Shown here piece by piece: positions 27,425 through 42,400 of a stretch of 64,000 nucleotides of DNA (position 1 is the first letter of the stretch; the number at the start of each line of letters is the position of its first letter). The DNA is taken from positions 15,903,537-15,967,536 of the forward strand of contig CP093829.1 of NCBI GenBank assembly GCA_033063855.1. The letters are read 5' to 3'. This DNA comes from Smittia aterrima (taxonomy: Eukaryota > Arthropoda > Insecta > Diptera > Chironomidae). Made by a program: the position numbers and the translations under genes. The notes beneath the pieces were generated by a model. That model saw only the letters and a program-made list of their open reading frames with translations, ran no database searches and was not told the DNA's origin.

Positions 27425-30400
27425 ATTTTTTGTGATTGGAAACGAAAAATTTGATTAACAACGAGCTCATTTGTATTGAATTTGGGCAAAATGAACGATA
27501 AAGAGGTTTTTAAAGCCATAACTTTGGTTTTGAAAAATTTTTTTTTTGCTCAGAAAGGAAAAAGTTGAAACCAAAAAAAAAATTTTTTTGATTGGAAACG
27601 AAAAATTTGATTAACAACGAGCTCATTTGTATTGAATTTGGGCAAAATGAACGATAAAGAGGTTTTTAAAGCCATAACTTTGGTTTTGAAAAATTTTTTT
27701 TTTGCTCAGAAAGGAAAAAGTTGAAAACCAAAAAAAAATTTTTTTGATTGGAAACGAAAAATTTGATTAACAACGAGCTCATTTGTATTGAATTTGGGCA
27801 AAATGAACGATAAAGAGGTTTTTAAAGCCATTTTTCTTAGGAAACGAAAAATTTGATTAACAACGAGCTCATTTGTATTGAATTTGGGCAAAATGAACGA
27901 TAAAGAGGTTTTTAAAGCCATAACTTTGGTTTTGAAAAATTTTTTTTTTGCTCAGAAAGGAAAAAGTTGAAACCAAAAAAAAAATATTTTTGTGATTGGA
28001 AACGAAAAATTTGATTAACAACGAGCTCATTTGTATTGAATTTGGGCAAAATGAACGATAAAGAGGTTTTTAAAGCCATAACTTTGGTTTTGAAAAATTT
28101 TTTTTTGCTCAGAAAGGAAAAAGTTGAAAACCAAAAAAAAATTTTTTTGCTCGGAAACGAAAAATTTGATTAACAACGAGCTCATTTGTATTGAATTTGG
28201 GCAAAATGAACGATAAAGAGGTTTTTAAAGCCATAACTTTGGTTTTGAAAAATTTTTTTTTGCTCAGAAAGGAAAAAGTTGAAAACCAAAAAAAATTTTT
28301 TTGCTCGGAAACGAAAAATTTGATTAACAACGAGCTCATTTGTATTGAATTTGGGCAAAATGAACGATAAAGAGGTTTTTAAAGCCATAACTTTGGTTTT
28401 GAAAAATTTTTTTTTTGCTCAGAAAGGAAAAAGTTGAAAACCAAAAAAAAAATTTTTTTGATTGGAAACGAAAAATTTGATTAACAACGAGCTCATTTGT
28501 ATTGAATTTGGGCAAAATGAACGATAAAGAGGTTTTTAAAGCCATAACTTTGGTTTTGAAAAATTTTTTTTTGCTCAGAAAGGAAAAAGTTGAAAACCAA
28601 AAAAAAAATTTTTTGCTCGGAAACGAAAAATTTGATTAACAACGAGCTCATTTGTATTGAATTTGGGCAAAATGAACGATAAAGAGGTTTTTAAAGCCAT
28701 AACTTTGGTTTTGAAAAATTTTTTTTTTGCTCAGAAAGGAAAAAGTTGAAACCAAAAAAAAAATTTTTTTGATTGGAAACGAAAAATTTGATTAACAACG
28801 AGCTCATTTGTATTGAATTTGGGCAAAATGAACGATAAAGAGGTTTTTAAAGCCATAACTTTGGTTTTGAAAAATTTTTTTTTGCTCAGAAAGGAAAAAG
28901 TTGAAAACCAAAAAAAAATTTTTTTGCTCGGAAACGAAAAATTTGATTAACAACGAGCTCATTTGTATTGAATTTGGGCAAAATGAACGATAAAGAGGTT
29001 TTTAAAGCCATAACTTTGGTTTTGAAAAATTTTTTTTTGCTCAGAAAGGAAAAAGTTGAAAACCAAAAAAAAATTTTTTTGCTCGGAAACGAAAAATTTG
29101 ATTAACAACGAGCTCATTTGTATTGAATTTGGGCAAAATGAACGATAAAGAGGTTTTTAAAGCCATAACTTTGGTTTTGAAAAAATTTTTTTTTGCTCAG
29201 AAAGGAAAAAGTTGAAAACCAAAAACAAATTTTTTTTGCTCGGAAACGAAAAATTTGATTAACAACGAGCTCATTTGTATTGAATTTGAGCAAAATGAAC
29301 GATAAAGAGGTTTTTAAAGCCATAACTTTGGTTTTGAAAAAATTTTTTTTTGCTCAGAAAGGAAAAAGTTGAAAACCAAAAAAAAATTTTTTTGCTCGGA
29401 AACGAAAAATTTGATTAACAACGAGCTCATTTGTATTGAATTTGGGCAAAATGAACGATAAAGAGGTTTTTAAAGCCATAACTTTGGTTTTGAAAAATTT
29501 TTTTTTGCTCAGAAAGGAAAAAGTTGAAAACCAAAAAAAAAATTTTTTTGCTCGGAAACGAAAAATTTGATTAACAACGAGCTCATTTGTATTGAATTTG
29601 GGCAAAATGAACGATAAAGAGGTTTTTAAAGCCATACCTTTGATTTTGAAAAATTTTTTTTTTGCTCAGAAAGGAAAAAGTTGAAAACCAAAAAAAAAAT
29701 TTTTTTGCTCGGAAACGAAAAATTTGATTAACAACGAGCTCATTTGTATTGAATTTGGGCAAAATGAACGATAAAGAGGTTTTTAAAGCCATAACTTTGG
29801 TTTTGAAAAATTTTTTTTTGCTCAGAAAGGAAAAAGTTGAAAACCAAAAAAAATTTTTTTTGCTCGGAAACGAAAAATTTGATTAACAACGAGCTCATTT
29901 GTATTGAATTTGGGCAAAATGAACGATAAAGAGGTTTTTAAAGCCATAACTTTGGTTTTGAAAAATTTTTTTTTGCTCAGAAAGGAAAAAGTTGAAAACC
30001 AAAAAAAAATTTTTTTGCTTGGAAACGAAAAATTTGATTAACAACGAGCTCATTTGTATTGAATTTGGGCAAAATGAACGATAAAGAGGTTTTTAAAGCC
30101 ATAACTTTGGTTTTGAAAAATTTTTTTTTGCTCAGAAAGGAAAAAGTTGAAAACCAAAAAAAAAATTTTTTTGATTGGAAACGAAAAATTTGATTAACAA
30201 CGAGCTCATTTGTATTGAATTTGGGCAAAATGAACGATAAAGAGGTTTTTAAAGCCATAACTTTGGTTTTGAAAAATTTTTTTTTGCTCAGAAAGGAAAA
30301 AGTTGAAAACCAAAAAAAAATTTTTTTGCTCGGAAACGAAAAATTTGATTAACAACGAGCTCATTTGTATTGAATTTGGGCAAAATGAACGATAAAGAGG

Positions 30401-33400
30401 TTTTTAAAGCCATAACTTTGGTTTTGAAATTTTTTTTGCTCAGAAAGACAAAAGTTGAAAACCAAAAAAAAATTTTTTTGCTCGGAAACGAAAAATTTGA
30501 TTAACAACGAGCTCATTTGTATTGAATTTGGGCAAAATGAACGATAAAGAGGTTTTTAAAGCCATAACTTTGGTTTTGAAATTTTTTTTGCTCAGAAAGG
30601 AAAAAGTTGAAAACCAAAAAAAAATTTTTTTGCTCGGAAACGAAAAATTTGATTAACAACGAGCTCATTTGTATTGAATTTGGGCAAAATGAACGATAAA
30701 GAGGTTTTTAAAGCCATAACTTTGGTTTTGAAAAAATTTTTTTTTGCTCAGAAAGGAAAAAGTTGAAAACCAAAAAAAAATTTTTTTGCTCGGAAACGAA
30801 AAATTTGATTAACAACGAGCTCATTTGTATTGAATTTGGGCAAAATGAACGATAAAGAGGTTTTTAAAGCCATAACTTTGGTTTTGAAAAATTTTTTTTT
30901 GCTCAGAAAGGAAAAAGTTGAAAACCAAAAAAAAATTTTTTTGCTCGGAAACGAAAAATTTGATTAACAACGAGCTCATTTGTATTGAATTTGGGCAAAA
31001 TGAACGATAAAGAGGTTTTTAAAGCCATAACTTTGGTTTTGAAAAATTTTTTTTTGCTCAGAAAGGAAAAAGTTGAAAACCAAAAAAAAATTTTTTTGCT
31101 CGGAAACGAAAAATTTGATTAACAACGAGCTCATTTGTATTGAATTTGGGCAAAATGAACGATAAAGAGGTTTTTAAAGCCATAACTTTGGTTTTGAAAA
31201 ATTTTTTTTTTGCTCAGAAAGGAAAAAGTTGAAAACCAAAAAAAAATTTTTTTGCTCGGAAACGAAAAATTTGATTAACAACGAGCTCATTTGTATTGAA
31301 TTTGGGCAAAATGAACGATAAAGAGGTTTTTAAAGCCATAACTTTGGTTTTGAAAAAAAAATTTTCTGCTCAGAAAGGAAAAAGTTGAAAACCAAAAAAA
31401 AAATTTTTTTGCTCGGAAACGAAAAATTTGATTAACAACGAGCTCATTTGTATTGAATTTGGGCAAAATGAACGATAAAGAGGTTTTTAAAGCCATAACT
31501 TTGGTTTTGAAAAATTTTTTTTTTGCTCAGAAAGGAAAAAGTTGAAAACCAAAAAAAAAATTTTTTTGATTGGAAACGAAAAATTTGATTAACAACGAGC
31601 TCATTTGTATTGAATTTGGGCAAAATGAACGATAAAGAGGTTTTTAAAGCCATAACTTTGGTTTTGAAAAATTTTTTTTTGCTCAGAAAGGAAAAAGTTG
31701 AAACCAAAAAAAAATATTTTTGTGATTGGAAACGAAAAATTTGATTAACAACGAGCTCATTTGTATTGAATTTGGGCAAAATGAACGATAAAGAGGTTTT
31801 TAAAGCCATAACTTTGGTTTTGAAAAATTTTTTTTTGCTCAGAAAGGAAAAAGTTGAAAACCAAAAAAAAAATTTTTTTGATTGGAAACGAAAAATTTGA
31901 TTAACAACGAGCTCATTTGTATTGAATTTGGGCAAAATGAACGATAAAGAGGTTTTTAAAGCCATAACTTTGGTTTTGAAAAATTTTTTTTGCTCAGAAA
32001 GGAAAAAGTTGAAAACCAAAAAAAAATTTTTTTGATTGGAAACGAAAAATTTGATTAACAACGAGCTCATTTGTATTGAATTTGGGCAAAATGAACGATA
32101 AAGAGGTTTTTAAAGCCATAACTTTGGTTTTGAAAAATTTTTTTTTTGCTCAGAAAGGAAAAAGTTGAAAACCAAAAAAAAATTTTTTTGCTCGGAAACG
32201 AAAAATTTGATTAACAACGAGCTCATTTGTATTGAATTTGGGCAAAATGAACGATAAAGAGGTTTTTAAAGCCATAACTTTGGTTTTGAAAAATTTTTTT
32301 TTGCTCAGAAAGGAAAAAGTTGAAAACCAAAAAAAAATTTTTTTGCTCGGAAACGAAAAATTTGATTAACAACGAGCTCATTTGTATTGAATTTGGGCAA
32401 AATGAACGATAAAGAGGTTTTTAAAGCCATAACTTTGGTTTTGAAAAATTTTTTTTTTGCTCAGAAAGGAAAAAGTTGAAAACCAAAAAAAAATTTTTTT
32501 GTTTGGAAACGAAAAATTTGATTAACAACGAGCTCATTTGTATTGAATTTGGGCAAAATGAACGATAAAGAGGTTTTTAAAGCCATAACTTTGGTTTTGA
32601 AAAATTTTTTTTGCTCAGAAAGGAAAAAGTTGAAAACCAAAAAAAAAATTTTTTTGCTCGGAAACGAAAAATTTGATTAACAACGAGCTCATTTGTATTG
32701 AATTTGGGCAAAATGAACGATAAAGAGGTTTTTAAAGCCATAACTTTGGTTTTGAAAAATTTTTTTTTGCTCAGAAAGGAAAAAGTTGAAAACCAAAAAA
32801 AAAATTTTTTTGCTCGGAAACGAAAAATTTGATTAACAACGAGCTCATTTGTATTGAATTTGGGCAAAATGAACGATAAAGAGGTTTTTAAAGCCATAAC
32901 TTTGGTTTTGAAAAATTTTTTTTTTGCTCAGAAAGGAAAAAGTTGAAACCAAAAAAAAAATATTTTTGTGATTGGAAACGAAAAATTTGATTAACAACGA
33001 GCTCATTTGTATTGAATTTGGGCAAAATGAACGATAAAGAGGTTTTTAAAGCCATAACTTTGGTTTTGAAAAATTTTTTTTGCTCAGAAAGGAAAAAGTT
33101 GAAAACCAAAAAAAAATTTTTTTGCTCGGAAACGAAAAATTTGATTAACAACGAGCTCATTTGTATTGAATTTGGGCAAAATGAACGATAAAGAGGTTTT
33201 TAAAGCCATAACTTTGGTTTTGAAAAATTTTTTTTGCTCAGAAAGGAAAAAGTTGAAAACCAAAAAAAAATTTTTTTGCTCGGAAACGAAAAATTTGATT
33301 AACAACGAGCTCATTTGTATTGAATTTGGGCAAAATGAACGATAAAGAGGTTTTTAAAGCCATAACTTTGGTTTTGAAAAAAATTTTTTTGCTCAGAAAG

Positions 33401-36400
33401 GAAAAAGTTGAAAACCAAAAAAAAAATTTTTTTGCTCGGAAACGAAAAATTTGATTAACAACGAGCTCATTTGTATTGAATTTGGGCAAAATGAACGATA
33501 AAGAGGTTTTTAAAGCCATAACTTTGGTTTTGAAAAATTTTTTTTGCTCAGAAAGGAAAAAGTTGAAAACCAAAAAAAAAATTTTTTTGCTCGGAAACGA
33601 AAAATTTGATTAACAACGAGCTCATTTGTATTGAATTTGGGCAAAATGAACGATAAAGAGGTTTTTAAAGCCATAACTTTGGTTTTGAAAAATTTTTTTG
33701 CTCAGAAAGGAAAAAGTTGAAAACCAAAAAAAAATTTTTTTGCTCGGAAACGAAAAATTTGATTAACAACGAGCTCATTTGTATTGAATTTGGGCAAAAT
33801 GAACGATAAAGAGGTTTTTAAAGCCATAACTTTGGTTTTGAAAAATTTTTTTTTGCTCAGAAAGGAAAAAGTTGAAACCAAAAAAAAAATATTTTTGTGA
33901 TTGGAAACGAAAAATTTGATTAACAACGAGCTCATTTGTATTGAATTTGGGCAAAATGAACGATAAAGAGGTTTTTAAAGCCATAACTTTGGTTTTGAAA
34001 AATTTTTTTTTGCTCAGAAAGGAAAAAGTTGAAACCAAAAAAAAAATTTTTTTGATTGGAAACGAAAAATTTGATTAACAACGAGCTCATTTGTATTGAA
34101 TTTGGGCAAAATGAACGATAAAGAGGTTTTTAAAGCCATAACTTTGGTTTTGAAAAATTTTTTTTTGCTCAGAAAGGAAAAAGTTGAAAACCAAAAAAAA
34201 AATTTTTTTGCTCGGAAACGAAAAATTTGATTAACAACGAGCTCATTTGTATTGAATTTGGGCAAAATGAACGATAAAGAGGTTTTTAAAGCCATAACTT
34301 TGGTTTTGAAAAATTTTTTTTTTGCTCAGAAAGGAAAAAGTTGAAACCAAAAAAAAATTTTTTAGCTCGGAAACGAAAAATTTGATTAACAACGAGCTCA
34401 TTTGTATTGAATTTGGGCAAAATGAACGATAAAGAGGTTTTTATAGCCATAACTTTGGTTTTGAAAAATTTTTTTTTTGCTCAGAAAGGAAAAAGTTGAA
34501 ACCAAAAAAAAAATATTTTTGTGATTGGAAACGAAAAATTTGATTAACAACGAGCTCATTTGTATTGAATTTGGGCAAAATGAACGATAAAGAGGTTTTT
34601 AAAGCCATAACTTTGGTTTTGAAAATTTTTTTTTGCTCAGAAAGGAAAAAGTTGAAAACCAAAAAAAAATTTTTTTGCTCGGAAACGAAAAATTTGATTA
34701 ACAACGAGCTCATTTGTATTGAATTTGGGCAAAATGAACGATAAAGAGGTTTTTAAAGCCATAACTTTGGTTTTGAAAAAAAAAAATTTTTCTCAGAAAG
34801 GAAAAAGTTGAAAACCAAAAAAAAATTTTTTTGCTCGGAAACGAAAAATTTGATTAACAACGAGCTCATTTGTATTGAATTTGGGCAAAATGAACGATAA
34901 AGAGGTTTTTAAAGCCATAACTTTGGTTTTGAAAAATTTTTTTTTGCTCAGAAAGGAAAAAGTTGAAAACCAAAAAAAAATTTTTTTGCTCGGAAACGAA
35001 AAATTTGATTAACAACGAGCTCATTTGTATTGAATTTGGGCAAAATGAACGATAAAGAGGTTTTTAAAGCCATAACTTTGGTTTTGAAAAATTTTTTTTT
35101 TGCTCAGAAAGGAAAAAGTTGAAAACCAAAAAAAAAATTTTTTTGCTCGGAAACGAAAAATTTGATTAACAACGAGCTCATTTGTATTGAATTTGGGCAA
35201 AATGAACGATAAAGAGGTTTTTAAAGCCATAACTTTGGTTTTGAAAAATTTTTTTTTTGCTCAGAAAGGAAAAAGTTGAAAACCAAAAAAAATTTTTTTG
35301 CTCGGAAACGAAAAATTTGATTAACAACGAGCTCATTTGTATTGAATTTGGGCAAAATGAACGATAAAGAGGTTTTTAAAGCCATAACTTTGGTTTTGAA
35401 AAATTTTTTTTGCTCAGAAAGGAAAAAGTTGAAAACCAAAAAAAAATTTTTTTGCTCGGAAACGAAAAATTTGATTAACAACGAGCTCATTTGTATTGAA
35501 TTTGGGCAAAATGAACGATAAAGAGGTTTTTAAAGCCATAACTTTGGTTTTGAAAAATTTTTTTTTGCTCAGAAAGGAAAAAGTTGAAAACCAAAAAAAA
35601 TTTTTTTGCTCGGAAACGAAAAATTTGATTAACAACGAGCTCATTTGTATTGAATTTGGGCAAAATGAACGATAAAGAGGTTTTTAAAGCCATAACTTTG
35701 GTTTTGAAAAATTTTTTTTTTGCTCAGAAAGGAAAAAGTTGAAAACCAAAAAAAAATTTTTTTGCTCGGAAACGAAAAATTTGATTAACAACGAGCTCAT
35801 TTGTATTGAATTTGGGCAAAATGAACGATAAAGAGGTTTTTAAAGCCATAACTTTGGTTTTGAAAAATTTTTTTTTTGCTCAGAAAGGAAAAAGTTGAAA
35901 ACCAAAAAAAAATTTTTTTGCTCGGAAACGAAAAATTTGATTAACAACGAGCTCATTTGTATTGAATTTGGGCAAAATGAACGATAAAGAGGTTTTTAAA
36001 GCCATAACTTTGGTTTTGAAAAATTTTTTTTTGCTCAGAAAGGAAAAAGTTGAAAACCAAAAAAAAATTTTTTTGCTCGGAAACGAAAAATTTGATTAAC
36101 AACGAGCTCATTTGTATTGAATTTGGGCAAAATGAACGATAAAGAGGTTTTTAAAGCCATAACTTTGGTTTTGAAAAATTTTTTTTTGCTCAGAAAGGAA
36201 AAAGTTGAAAACCAAAAAAAAATTTTTTTGCTCGGAAACGAAAAATTTGATTAACAACGAGCTCATTTGTATTGAATTTGGGCAAAATGAACGATAAAGA
36301 GGTTTTTAAAGCCATAACTTTGGTTTTGAAAAATTTTTTTTTGCTCAGAAAGGAAAAAGTTGAAAACCAAAAAAAAATTTTTTTGCTCGGAAACGAAAAA

Positions 36401-39400
36401 TTTGATTAACAACGAGCTCATTTGTATTGAATTTGGGCAAAATGAACGATAAAGAGGTTTTTAAAGCCATAACTTTGGTTTTGAAAAATTTTTTTTTTGC
36501 TCAGAAAGGAAAAAGTTGAAAACCAAAAAAAAATTTTTTTGCTCGGAAACGAAAAATTTGATTAACAACGAGCTCATTTGTATTGAATTTGGGCAAAATG
36601 AACGATAAAGAGGTTTTTAAAGCCATAACTTTGGTTTTGAAAAATTTTTTTTTTGCTCAGAAAGGAAAAAGTTGAAAACCAAAAAAAAATTTTTTTGCTC
36701 GGAAACGAAAAATTTGATTAACAACGAGCTCATTTGTATTGAATTTGGGCAAAATGAACGATAAAGAGGTTTTTAAAGCCATAACTTTGGTTTTGAAAAA
36801 TTTTTTTTTTGCTCAGAAAGGAAAAAGTTGAAAACCAAAAAAAAATTTTTTTGCTCGGAAACGAAAAATTTGATTAACAACGAGCTCATTTGTATTGAAT
36901 TTGGGCAAAATGAACGATAAAGAGGTTTTTAAAGCCATAACTTTGGTTTTGAAAAATTTTTTTTTTGCTCAGAAAGGAAAAAGTTGAAAACCAAAAAAAA
37001 ATTTTTTTGCTCGGAAACGAAAAATTTGATTAACAACGAGCTCATTTGTATTGAATTTGGGCAAAATGAACGATAAAGAGGTTTTTAAAGCCATAACTTT
37101 GGTTTTGAAAAATTTTTTTTTTGCTCAGAAAGGAAAAAGTTGAAAACCAAAAAAAAATTTTTGCTCGGAAACGAAAAATTTGATTAACAACGAGCTCATT
37201 TGTATTGAATTTGGGCAAAATGAACGATAAAGAGGTTTTTAAAGCCATAACTTTGGTTTTGAAAAAATTTTTTTTTGCTCAGAAAGGAAAAAGTTGAAAA
37301 CCAAAAACAAATTTTTTTTGCTCGGAAACGAAAAATTTGATTAACAACGAGCTCATTTGTATTGAATTTGAGCAAAATGAACGATAAAGAGGTTTTCAAA
37401 GCCATAACTTTGGTTTTGAAATTTTTTTTTTTGCTCAGAAAGGAAAAAGTTGAAAACCAAAAAAAAATTTTTTTGCTCGGAAACGAAAAATTTGATTAAC
37501 AACGAGCTCATTTGTATTGAATTTGAGCAAAATGAACGATAAAGAGGTTTTTAAAGCCATAACTTTGGTTTTGAAAAATTTTTTTTTGCTCAGAAAGGAA
37601 AAAGTTGAAAACCAAAAAAAAATTTTTTTGCTCGGAAACGAAAAATTTGATTAACAACGAGCTCATTTGTATTGAATTTGGGCAAAATGAACGATAAAGA
37701 GGTTTTTAAAGCCATAACTTTGGTTTTGAAAAATTTTTTTTTGCTCAGAAAGGAAAAAGTTGAAAACCAAAAAAAAATTTTGTTGCTCGGAAACGAAAAA
37801 TTTGATTAACAACGAGCTCATTTGTATTGAATTTGAGCAAAATGAACGATAAAGAGGTTTTTAAAGCCATAACTTTGGTTTTGAAAAATTTTTTTTTGCT
37901 CAGAAAGGAAAAAGTTGAAAACCAAAAAAAATTTTTTTGCTCGGAAACGAAAAATTTGATTAACAACGAGCTCATTTGTATTGAATTTGAGCAAAATGAA
38001 CGATAAAGAGGTTTTTAAAGCCATAACTTTGGTTTTGAAATTTTTTTTGCTCAGAAAGACAAAAGTTGAAAACCAAAAAAAAATTTTTTTGCTCGGAAAC
38101 GAAAAATTTGATTAACAACGAGCTCATTTGTATTGAATTTGAGCAAAATGAACGATAAAGAGGTTTTTAAAGCCATAACTTTGGTTTTGAAAAATTTTTT
38201 TTTTGCTCAGAAAGGAAAAAGTTGAAAACCAAAAAAAATTTTTTTGCTCGGAAACGAAAAATTTGATTAACAACGAGCTCATTTGTATTGAATTTGGGCA
38301 AAATGAACGATAAAGAGGTTTTTAAAGCCATAACTTTGGTTTTGAAAAAATTTTTTTTTGCTCAGAAAGGAAAAAGTTGAAAACCAAAAAAAAAATTTTT
38401 TGCTCGGAAACGAAAAATTTGATTAACAACGAGCTCATTTGTATTGAATTTGAGCAAAATGAACGATAAAGAGGTTTTTAAAGCCATAACTTTGGTTTTG
38501 AAAAATTTTTTTTTGCTCAGAAAGGAAAAAGTTGAAAACCAAAAAAAAATTTTTTTGCTCGGAAACGAAAAATTTGATTAACAACGAGCTCATTTGTATT
38601 GAATTTGGGCAAAATGAACGATAAAGAGGTTTTTAAAGCCATAACTTTGGTTTTGAAAAATTTTTTTTTGCTCAGAAAGGAAAAAGTTGAAAACCAAAAA
38701 AAAAATTTTTTTGCTCGGAAACGAAAAATTTGATTAACAACGAGCTCATTTGTATTGAATTTGGGCAAAATGAACGATAAAGAGGTTTTTAAAGCCATAA
38801 CTTTGGTTTTGAAAAATTTTTTTTTGCTCAGAAAGGAAAAAGTTGAAAACCAAAAAAAAATTTTTTTGCTCGGAAACGAAAAATTTGATTAACAACGAGC
38901 TCATTTGTATTGAATTTGGGCAAAATGAACGATAAAGAGGTTTTTAAAGCCATAACTTTGGTTTTGAAAAATTTTTTTTTGCTCAGAAAGGAAAAAGTTG
39001 AAAACCAAAAAAAAATTTTTTTGCTCGGAAACGAAAAATTTGATTAACAACGAGCTCATTTGTATTGAATTTGGGCAAAATGAACGATAAAGAGGTTTTT
39101 AAAGCCATAACTTTGGTTTTGAAAATTTTTTTTGCTCAGAAAGGAAAAAGTTGAAAACCAAAAAAAAATTTTTTTGCTCGGAAACGAAAAATTTGATTAA
39201 CAACGAGCTCATTTGTATTGAATTTGGGCAAAATGAACGATAAAGAGGTTTTTAAAGCCATAACTTTGGTTTTGAAAATTTTTTTTTTGCTCAGAAAGGA
39301 AAAAGTTGAAAACCAAAAAAAAAATTTTTTTGCTCGGAAACGAAAAATTTGATTAACAACGAGCTCATTTGTATTGAATTTGGGCAAAATGAACGATAAA

Positions 39401-42400
39401 GAGGTTTTTAAAGCCATAACTTTGGTTTTGAAAATTTTTTTTTGCTCAGAAAGGAAAAAGTTGAAAACCAAAAAAAAATTTTTTTGCTCGGAAACGAAAA
39501 ATTTGATTAACAACGAGCTCATTTGTATTGAATTTGAGCAAAATGAACGATAAAGAGGTTTTTAAAGCCATAACTTTGGTTTTGAAAAATTTTTTTTTTG
39601 CTCAGAAAGGAAAAAGTTGAAAACCAAAAAAAAAATTTTTTTGCTCGGAAACGAAAAATTTGATTAACAACGAGCTCATTTGTATTGAATTTGAGCAAAA
39701 TGAACGATAAAGAGGTTTTTAAAGCCATAACTTTGGTTTTGAAAAATTTTTTTTTTGCTCAGAAAGGAAAAAGTTGAAAACCAAAAAAAAATTTTTTTGC
39801 TCGGAAACGAAAAATTTGATTAACAACGAGCTCATTTGTATTGAATTTGAGCAAAATGAACGATAAAGAGGTTTTTAAAGCCATAACTTTGGTTTTGAAA
39901 AATTTTTTTTTGCTCAGAAAGGAAAAAGTTGAAAACCAAAAAAAAATTTTTTTGCTCGGAAACGAAAAATTTGATTAACAACGAGCTCATTTGTATTGAA
40001 TTTGGGCAAAATGAACGATAAAGAGGTTTTTAAAGCCATAACTTTGGTTTTGAAAAATTTTTTTTGCTCAGAAAGGAAAAAGTTGAAAACCAAAAAAAAA
40101 ATTTTTTTGCTCGGAAACGAAAAATTTGATTAACAACGAGCTCATTTGTATTGAATTTGGGCAAAATGAACGATAAAGAGGTTTTTAAAGCCATAACTTT
40201 GGTTTTGAAAAATTTTTTTTTTGCTCAGAAAGGAAAAAGTTGAAAACCAAAAAAAAATTTTTTTGCTCGGAAACGAAAAATTTGATTAACAACGAGCTCA
40301 TTTGTATTGAATTTGGGCAAAATGAACGATAAAGAGGTTTTTAAAGCCATAACTTTGGTTTTGAAAAATTTTTTTTTGCTCAGAAAGGAAAAAGTTGAAA
40401 ACCAAAAAAAAATTTTTTTGCTCGGAAACGAAAAATTTGATTAACAACGAGCTCATTTGTATTGAATTTGGGCAAAATGAACGATAAAGAGGTTTTTAAA
40501 GCCATAACTTTGGTTTTGAAAAATTTTTTTTTGCTCAGAAAGGAAAAAGTTGAAAACCAAAAAAAAAATTTTTTTGCTCGGAAACGAAAAATTTGATTAA
40601 CAACGAGCTCATTTGTATTGAATTTGAGCAAAATGAACGATAAAGAGGTTTTTAAAGCCATAACTTTGGTTTTGAAAAATTTTTTTTTGCTCAGAAAGAA
40701 AAAAGTTGAAAACCAAAAAAAAAATTTTTTTGCTCGGAAACGAAAAATTTGATTAACAACGAGCTCATTTGTATTGAATTTGAGCAAAATGAACGATAAA
40801 GAGGTTTTTAAAGCCATAACTTTGGTTTTGAAAAATTTTTTTTTTGCTCAGAAAGGAAAAAGTTGAAAACCAAAAAAAAATTTTTTGCTCGGAAACGAAA
40901 AATTTGATTAACAACGAGCTCATTTGTATTGAATTTGAGCAAAATGAACGATAAAGAGGTTTTTAAAGCCATAACTTTGGTTTTGAAAAAATTTTTTTTT
41001 GCTCAGAAAGGAAAAAGTTGAAAACCAAAAAAAAATTTTTGCTCGGAAACGAAAAATTTGATTAACAACGAGCTCATTTGTATTGAATTTGAGCAAAATG
41101 AACGATAAAGAGGTTTTTAAAGCCATAACTTTGGTTTTGAAAAATTTTTTTTTGCTCAGAAAGGAAAAAGTTGAAAACCAAATTGAAAAATTTTTTGCTC
41201 GGAAACGAAAAATTTGATTAACAACGAGCTCATTTGTATTGAATTTGAGCAAAATGAACGATAAAGAGGTTTTTAAAGCCATAACTTTGGTTTTGAAAAA
41301 TTTTTTTTTGCTCAGAAAGAAAAAAGTTGAAAACCAAATCGGAAACGAAAAATTTGATTAACAACGAGCTCATTTGTATTGAATTTGAGCAAAATGAACG
41401 ATAAAGAGGTTTTTAAAGCCATAACTTTGGTTTTGAAAAATTTTTTTTTTGCTCAGAAAGGAAAAAGTTGAAAACCAAAAAAAAATTTTTTTGCTCGGAA
41501 ACGAAAAATTTGATTAACAACGAGCTCATTTGTATTGAATTTGAGCAAAATGAACGATAAAGAGGTTTTTAAAGCCATAACTTTGGTTTTGAAAAATTTT
41601 TTTTTTGCTCAGAAAGGAAAAAGTTGAAAACCAAAAAAAAATTTTTTTGCTCGGAAACGAAAAATTTGATTAACAACGAGCTCATTTGTATTGAATTTGA
41701 GCAAAATGAACGATAAAGAGGTTTTTAAAGCCATAACTTTGGTTTTGAAAAATTTTTTTTTGCTCAGAAAGGAAAAAGTTGAAAACCAAAAAAAAATTTT
41801 TTGCTCGGAAACGAAAAATTTGATTAACAACGAGCTCATTTGTATTGAATTTGAGCAAAATGAACGATAAAGAGGTTTTTAAAGCCATACCTTTGGTTTT
41901 GAAAAATTTTTTTTTTGCTCAGAAAGGAAAAAGTTGAAAACCAAAAAAAAATTTTTTGCTCGGAAACGAAAAATTTGATTAACAACGAGCTCATTTGTAT
42001 TGAATTTGAGCAAAATGAACGATAAAGAGGTTTTTAAAGCCATACCTTTGGTTTTGAAAAATTTTTTTTTGCTCAGAAAGGAAAAAGTTGAAAACCAAAA
42101 AAAAATTTTTTTGCTCGGAAACGAAAAATTTGATTAACAACGAGCTCATTTGTATTGAATTTGGGCAAAATGAACGATAAAGAGGTTTTTAAAGCCATAA
42201 CTTTGGTTTTGAAAATTTTTTTTTTGCTCAGAAAGACAAAAGTTGAAAACCAAAATAAAATTTTTTTGCTCGGAAACGAAAAATTTGATTAACAACGAGC
42301 TCATTTGTATTGAATTTGAGCAAAATGAACGATAAAGAGGTTTTTAAAGCCATACCTTTGGTTTTGAAAAATTTTTTTTTTGCTCAGAAAGAAGAAAGTC
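27425..42400. repeat. 154-bp satellite array, main segment
   Basis: About 97 further head-to-tail monomers of the same family. Variant types are interspersed: GATTGGAAACG in place of GCTCGGAAACG, a TATTTTTGTGATTGG form, a truncated copy at about 27835, and GAGC instead of GGGC mainly near the right end. Shared rare variants (for example CAAAAACAAATTTTTTTT at about 29220 and 37300; GACAAAAGTTG at about 30450, 38055 and 42235) show block duplications within the array. Confidence 0.97.

Noticed and set aside
26301..27519. Frames of 84-255 residues rich in CPSVRLSVCPF
   Set aside because: These are products of the GGACAGAC/GGACAAAC tetranucleotide strings and the TGTGTC microsatellite, not proteins.
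23797..42400. Dozens of minus-strand frames encoding MALKTSLSFI / MSSLLIKFFV-type peptides
   Set aside because: They are translations of the 154-bp satellite. Frame continuity depends only on A/T run lengths in each monomer, the same peptide restarts every unit, and no promoter or codon bias is visible.
23797..42400. CRISPR-like periodic array
   Set aside because: Repeats are contiguous 154-bp monomers without unique spacers, and the genome is eukaryotic.
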